A stretch of DNA of 64,000 bases from DAHUXT01 sp036378295 (lineage in GTDB: Bacteria > Chloroflexota > Ktedonobacteria > Ktedonobacterales > JADMIN01). The first letter of the stretch is position 1. Each line of letters opens with the position of its first letter. The stretch is taken from NCBI GenBank assembly GCA_036378295.1, contig DASUWS010000016.1, positions 1 to 64,000 on the forward strand, written 5' to 3'. Made by a program: the position numbers and the translations under genes. Under the pieces are notes generated by a model. That model ran no database searches, had not been told where the DNA came from, and worked only from the letters and a program-made list of their open reading frames with translations. Below, one piece after another: positions 61,864 through 64,000 of this stretch.

Positions 61864-63334
61864 GTGATTCTACCTTTCGTGGCGTGCGAGTGGTCGGACG
61901 GTGAGTGTGGCGGCGATCCGGCACCCGGCGTTCGCGGCGCGCGGCTGGCGCTGGTAGCGGCGGAGTATCCGGTTCGGATGGAACGCCCAGCCCGCCATCA
62001 TTGCCTGCCTTGCTAGCCTCGCCCGTCACCTCCTCAGGCAACGGGTGCGCGCGGAAGTAGCGCCGCAAAACGATCACCGTTCCCGCCGAAAGAGCGGCGT
62101 AGAGCGCGATGAACAGGAAGAACAACTGCGGCACATACGGCGCGCTGGTGAACGCCTCGGCCACGGTCATGATGTGGTAGATGATCCAGGGCTGGCGGCC
62201 AATCTCGGTCGTCATCCATCCCAGCTCCATCGCCACGTAGCCAAGCGGCAGCGAGAGCGCGATGGCCCAGAGGAACGCACGCCGCGAGAGCCACTCTCGC
62301 CGCAGGAAATAGAGCGCCCAGAAGCCGAGCGTCAGCGTGCCAAGCCACATACCAATGCCTACCATCGCGTCGAACGTGTAGTGGACGAGGAGCGGGGGCC
62401 ACTGGCTCTGGGCGAAGGTGTCCAGGCCGCGCACCTGTGCATCGGTGCGACCAAAGGCGAGCCAGCTCAGGAGCCCTGGTAGCTCGATGCCGCCGATGAC
62501 CCGCTGATGCGCGGTATCGATCACGCCGCCGACTGTCAGGGGCGCGGCATACTTTGACTCGAAGAGCGCCTCCATTGCCGCGAGCTTCTCGGGTTGGTAG
62601 AGCGCCAGCGCCTTTGCCGAACGATCTCCCGTGAAGATGGCGAGCGTAGATGCGATGGCGCTGGCCGCCATCCCAAGGCGAAGCGCTCGCTGGTGATACG
62701 CCGCTGACCCGCGTTTGCGCAGCAGACCGAACGCCGCCAGCCCTGCCAGCGCGATGCCCGTGCAGAGATACGCCGTCACCAGCACGTGAGCAATCTCGTC
62801 GGGCATGGTGGGATTGAAGATAGCCGCTATCGGGTCAACGTCCGCCAGTTGCCCGTTCTTCAGGGTAAAGCCAGCGGGCGAGTTCATGAAGGCGTTGACG
62901 ATGGTAATCAGCAGCCCGGACGACGCGGCGGCCACGATAATAGGCAACGACGAGAGCCAATGCAGCCAGCGATTGCGGATGCGGTCCCAGCCATAGACGT
63001 AGATCGCCAGAAAGATCGCCTCCACGAAGAACGGGAAGATCTCGATGGCAAACGGCAGGGCAATGACCTTGCCCGCAAGCGCCATAAAACCCGGCCAGAG
63101 GAGTGTGATCTGGAAGCCGACGATGGTGCCCGTGACCGAGCCTACGGCGAAGAGCACGAGCATCGTACGGGTCCAGCGGCGCGCCATCAGGGTATAGTGT
63201 TCGTCACGGCGCACGATGCCTAGCAGCTCCGCCGCTGAGACTAACAGAGGCAGCGCGATGCCCGTGACCGCGAAGACGATATGCACCGCCAGTGAGGATG
63301 CCATAAGCATCCTGCCAAAGACCACGGACGACAT
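61856..63334 (-). CDS. cydA: Cytochrome bd ubiquinol oxidase subunit I
   Basis: 492 residues with about nine membrane helices. Typical CydA residues: FGRMLMASSLAVHIVFAVTG with the early haem-ligand His, VGFQITLLWPGFMALAGKV, FVEAIFLAIYVYGWDR, and EIGRQPWIIYHIMTVAEAF with the conserved GRQPW. It oxidises quinol and reduces oxygen at low oxygen tension. AGGAG nine bases before ATG 63334 sets the start; the frame stays open to 63568 without homology. A C-terminal Arg/Pro/Thr-rich tail of about 60 residues is longer than usual. Confidence 0.95.
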   Translation of the reverse strand: MSSVVFGRMLMASSLAVHIVFAVTGIALPLLVSAAELLGIVRRDEHYTLMARRWTRTMLVLFAVGSVTGTIVGFQITLLWPGFMALAGKVIALPFAIEIFPFFVEAIFLAIYVYGWDRIRNRWLHWLSSLPIIVAAASSGLLITIVNAFMNSPAGFTLKNGQLADVDPIAAIFNPTMPDEIAHVLVTAYLCTGIALAGLAAFGLLRKRGSAAYHQRALRLGMAASAIASTLAIFTGDRSAKALALYQPEKLAAMEALFESKYAAPLTVGGVIDTAHQRVIGGIELPGLLSWLAFGRTDAQVRGLDTFAQSQWPPLLVHYTFDAMVGIGMWLGTLTLGFWALYFLRREWLSRRAFLWAIALSLPLGYVAMELGWMTTEIGRQPWIIYHIMTVAEAFTSAPYVPQLFFLFIALYAALSAGTVIVLRRYFRAHPLPEEVTGEASKAGNDGGLGVPSEPDTPPLPAPAARRERRVPDRRHTHRPTTRTPRKVESHG

Positions 63335-63560
63335 GATCGGAATCTCCTGTACAGCGCGGGGCAACGCCGCGCGTGGTATTTGTGACTTTTTCCCTTCCAT
63401 GCAAAAGCCTATCGCTTGGGCAGCCGTGATGGTGTCAGGAGATGCGCTCGTGATGTGTCGGGAGATGCCCGCCATGTTGTGACGGAAACGTGAGATGGTG
63501 GGCGGAGAGGCGAGAGGAGCACGCAGATACGACCGGGGGCTACACGCCTGCGGCGGGATA

Positions 63561-63569
63561 TGGTACAAT
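63561..63569 (+). promoter_or_regulatory. Extended -10 promoter of tRNA-Gly
   Basis: TGGTACAAT lies 40 bp before the tRNA, with a predicted start near 63576. It differs from the elements at 1600 and 26859 by one base. Confidence 0.5.
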
Positions 63570-63608
63570 GTTCAGCGCAAGCCACCGTCATTGTTCATGG
63601 TGGCCCTT

Positions 63609-63684
63609 GCGGGAGTAGCTCAGTTGGTAGAGTACCTGCCTTCCAAGCAGGGCGTCGCGGGTTCGAGTCCCGTCTCCCGCTCCA
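63609..63684 (+). tRNA. tRNA-Gly (anticodon UCC)
   Basis: Complete cloverleaf. Acceptor GCGGGAG/CTCCCGC, anticodon stem CCTGC/GCAGG with loop CTTCCAA (anticodon TCC), T arm GCGGG-TTCGAGT-CCCGT, discriminator T at 63681 and encoded CCA at 63682-63684. Confidence 0.96.
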
Positions 63685-63872
63685 ACGAACATCGCTTCCA
63701 TATATAGAACGTCTCGCCTATTCCGGCCCCGTGCGCAACGAGCGGTAATAGGCCTTTTCTGTCGGGGGCTTTTCACACAGCACGAGAGGCGCGCGACCTA
63801 GGTGTACCCTACCCTGCTGCCTACGGAGAAGTGACAGTGAGCCGCGAGTGTCGAACTCATGCTCACGCCATT

Positions 63873-63998
63873 TCAGGTCTGATCAGCGCTACGCCACCAG
63901 GCGATGGCTCCAGCGACTCCACCAAACACTGTCGCGGTGACGAGCAGATAGGTCCCTACGCCGAGGTTCTGCGCCTCAGGGCCTGCCGCACCACTAAG
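63873..63998 (-). CDS. C-terminal end of a membrane protein, partial
   Basis: The last 41 codons of a gene that continues beyond the right edge. They read LSGAAGPEAQNLGVGTYLLV, then a hydrophobic segment TATVFGGVAGAIAWWRSADQ and stop. This looks like a C-terminal membrane helix with a short polar tail. No family can be assigned from the fragment. It is the only long open frame here with sensible composition. Confidence 0.4.
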   Translation of the reverse strand, partial: LSGAAGPEAQNLGVGTYLLVTATVFGGVAGAIAWWRSADQT

Positions 63999-64000
63999 CA

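Noticed and set aside
63409..63591. Upstream part of the cydA frame and a 60-residue ORF here
   Set aside because: The known CydA N terminus begins at ATG 63334 after AGGAG; the sequence upstream is promoter DNA.

Overview
The window is about 64 kb of high-GC bacterial chromosome. It is densely coded on both strands, with short operons and purine-rich ribosome binding sites (GGAG or GAGG types). The mix of genes suggests a Chloroflexota-like organism, perhaps close to Ktedonobacteria: FHA plus zinc-ribbon, SHOCT, TPR and UPF0145 proteins, an ATPase-less XPB-like pair, GT87 and GT-C sugar transferases, and cytochrome bd. This placement is an inference from gene families; there is no rRNA or marker phylogeny here. 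No insertion sequence, prophage, plasmid gene or CRISPR array was recognised.

Layout. 0-10 kb: end of a MaoC dehydratase, MmgE/PrpD, an Mrp-type Fe-S carrier with a DUF1858 head, a GT87-TPR membrane pair, a sugar-phosphate isomerase, fdhD, a TetR regulator, a helical protein and a fumarylacetoacetase-family enzyme. 10-16.4 kb: sparse accessory zone with an unknown membrane protein, an orphan PAS histidine kinase, a SHOCT protein, small ORFs, a decayed GNAT gene and tRNA-Lys. 16.5-21.8 kb: apparent four-gene minus-strand operon (two unrecognised membrane proteins, one with an 18-alanine tract; a radical SAM protein; an SDR epimerase). 22-28 kb: HtrA protease, a long PCMT-like methyltransferase, purL, and a secreted six-repeat probable beta-propeller. 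28-36 kb: TPR, ROK kinase, plsY, pgsA, an RluA-family pseudouridine synthase, a PIG-L deacetylase and Nnr. 36-41 kb: FHA/zinc-ribbon protein, hyper-acidic microprotein and the XPB-like pair. 41-52.4 kb: GT-C transferase, holA, DedA, purC, an EamA exporter, DUF503, rplS, rnhB, a MaoC hydratase, UPF0145, a DinB-like protein and rpsU. 52.5-64 kb: aag, pepF, rplY, cobT, an acyP-gatC-gatA-cobS operon, cydAB, tRNA-Gly and the end of a membrane protein.

How they fit together. Most genes are core metabolism: purines (purL, purC), translation (L19, L25, S21, GatCA, two tRNAs), cobalamin lower-ligand assembly (cobT, cobS), phospholipid synthesis (plsY, pgsA), repair of damaged molecules (Nnr, Aag, PCMT) and low-oxygen respiration (cydAB). 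The least explained parts, and the best candidates for undescribed biology, are the 16.5-21.8 kb radical SAM/membrane operon, the 37.4-41 kb motorless XPB-like pair next to an acidic microprotein and an FHA/zinc-ribbon protein, and the secreted six-fold-repeat protein. Promoters appear to rely on extended -10 elements (TGnTAnnnT) with weak -35 boxes.
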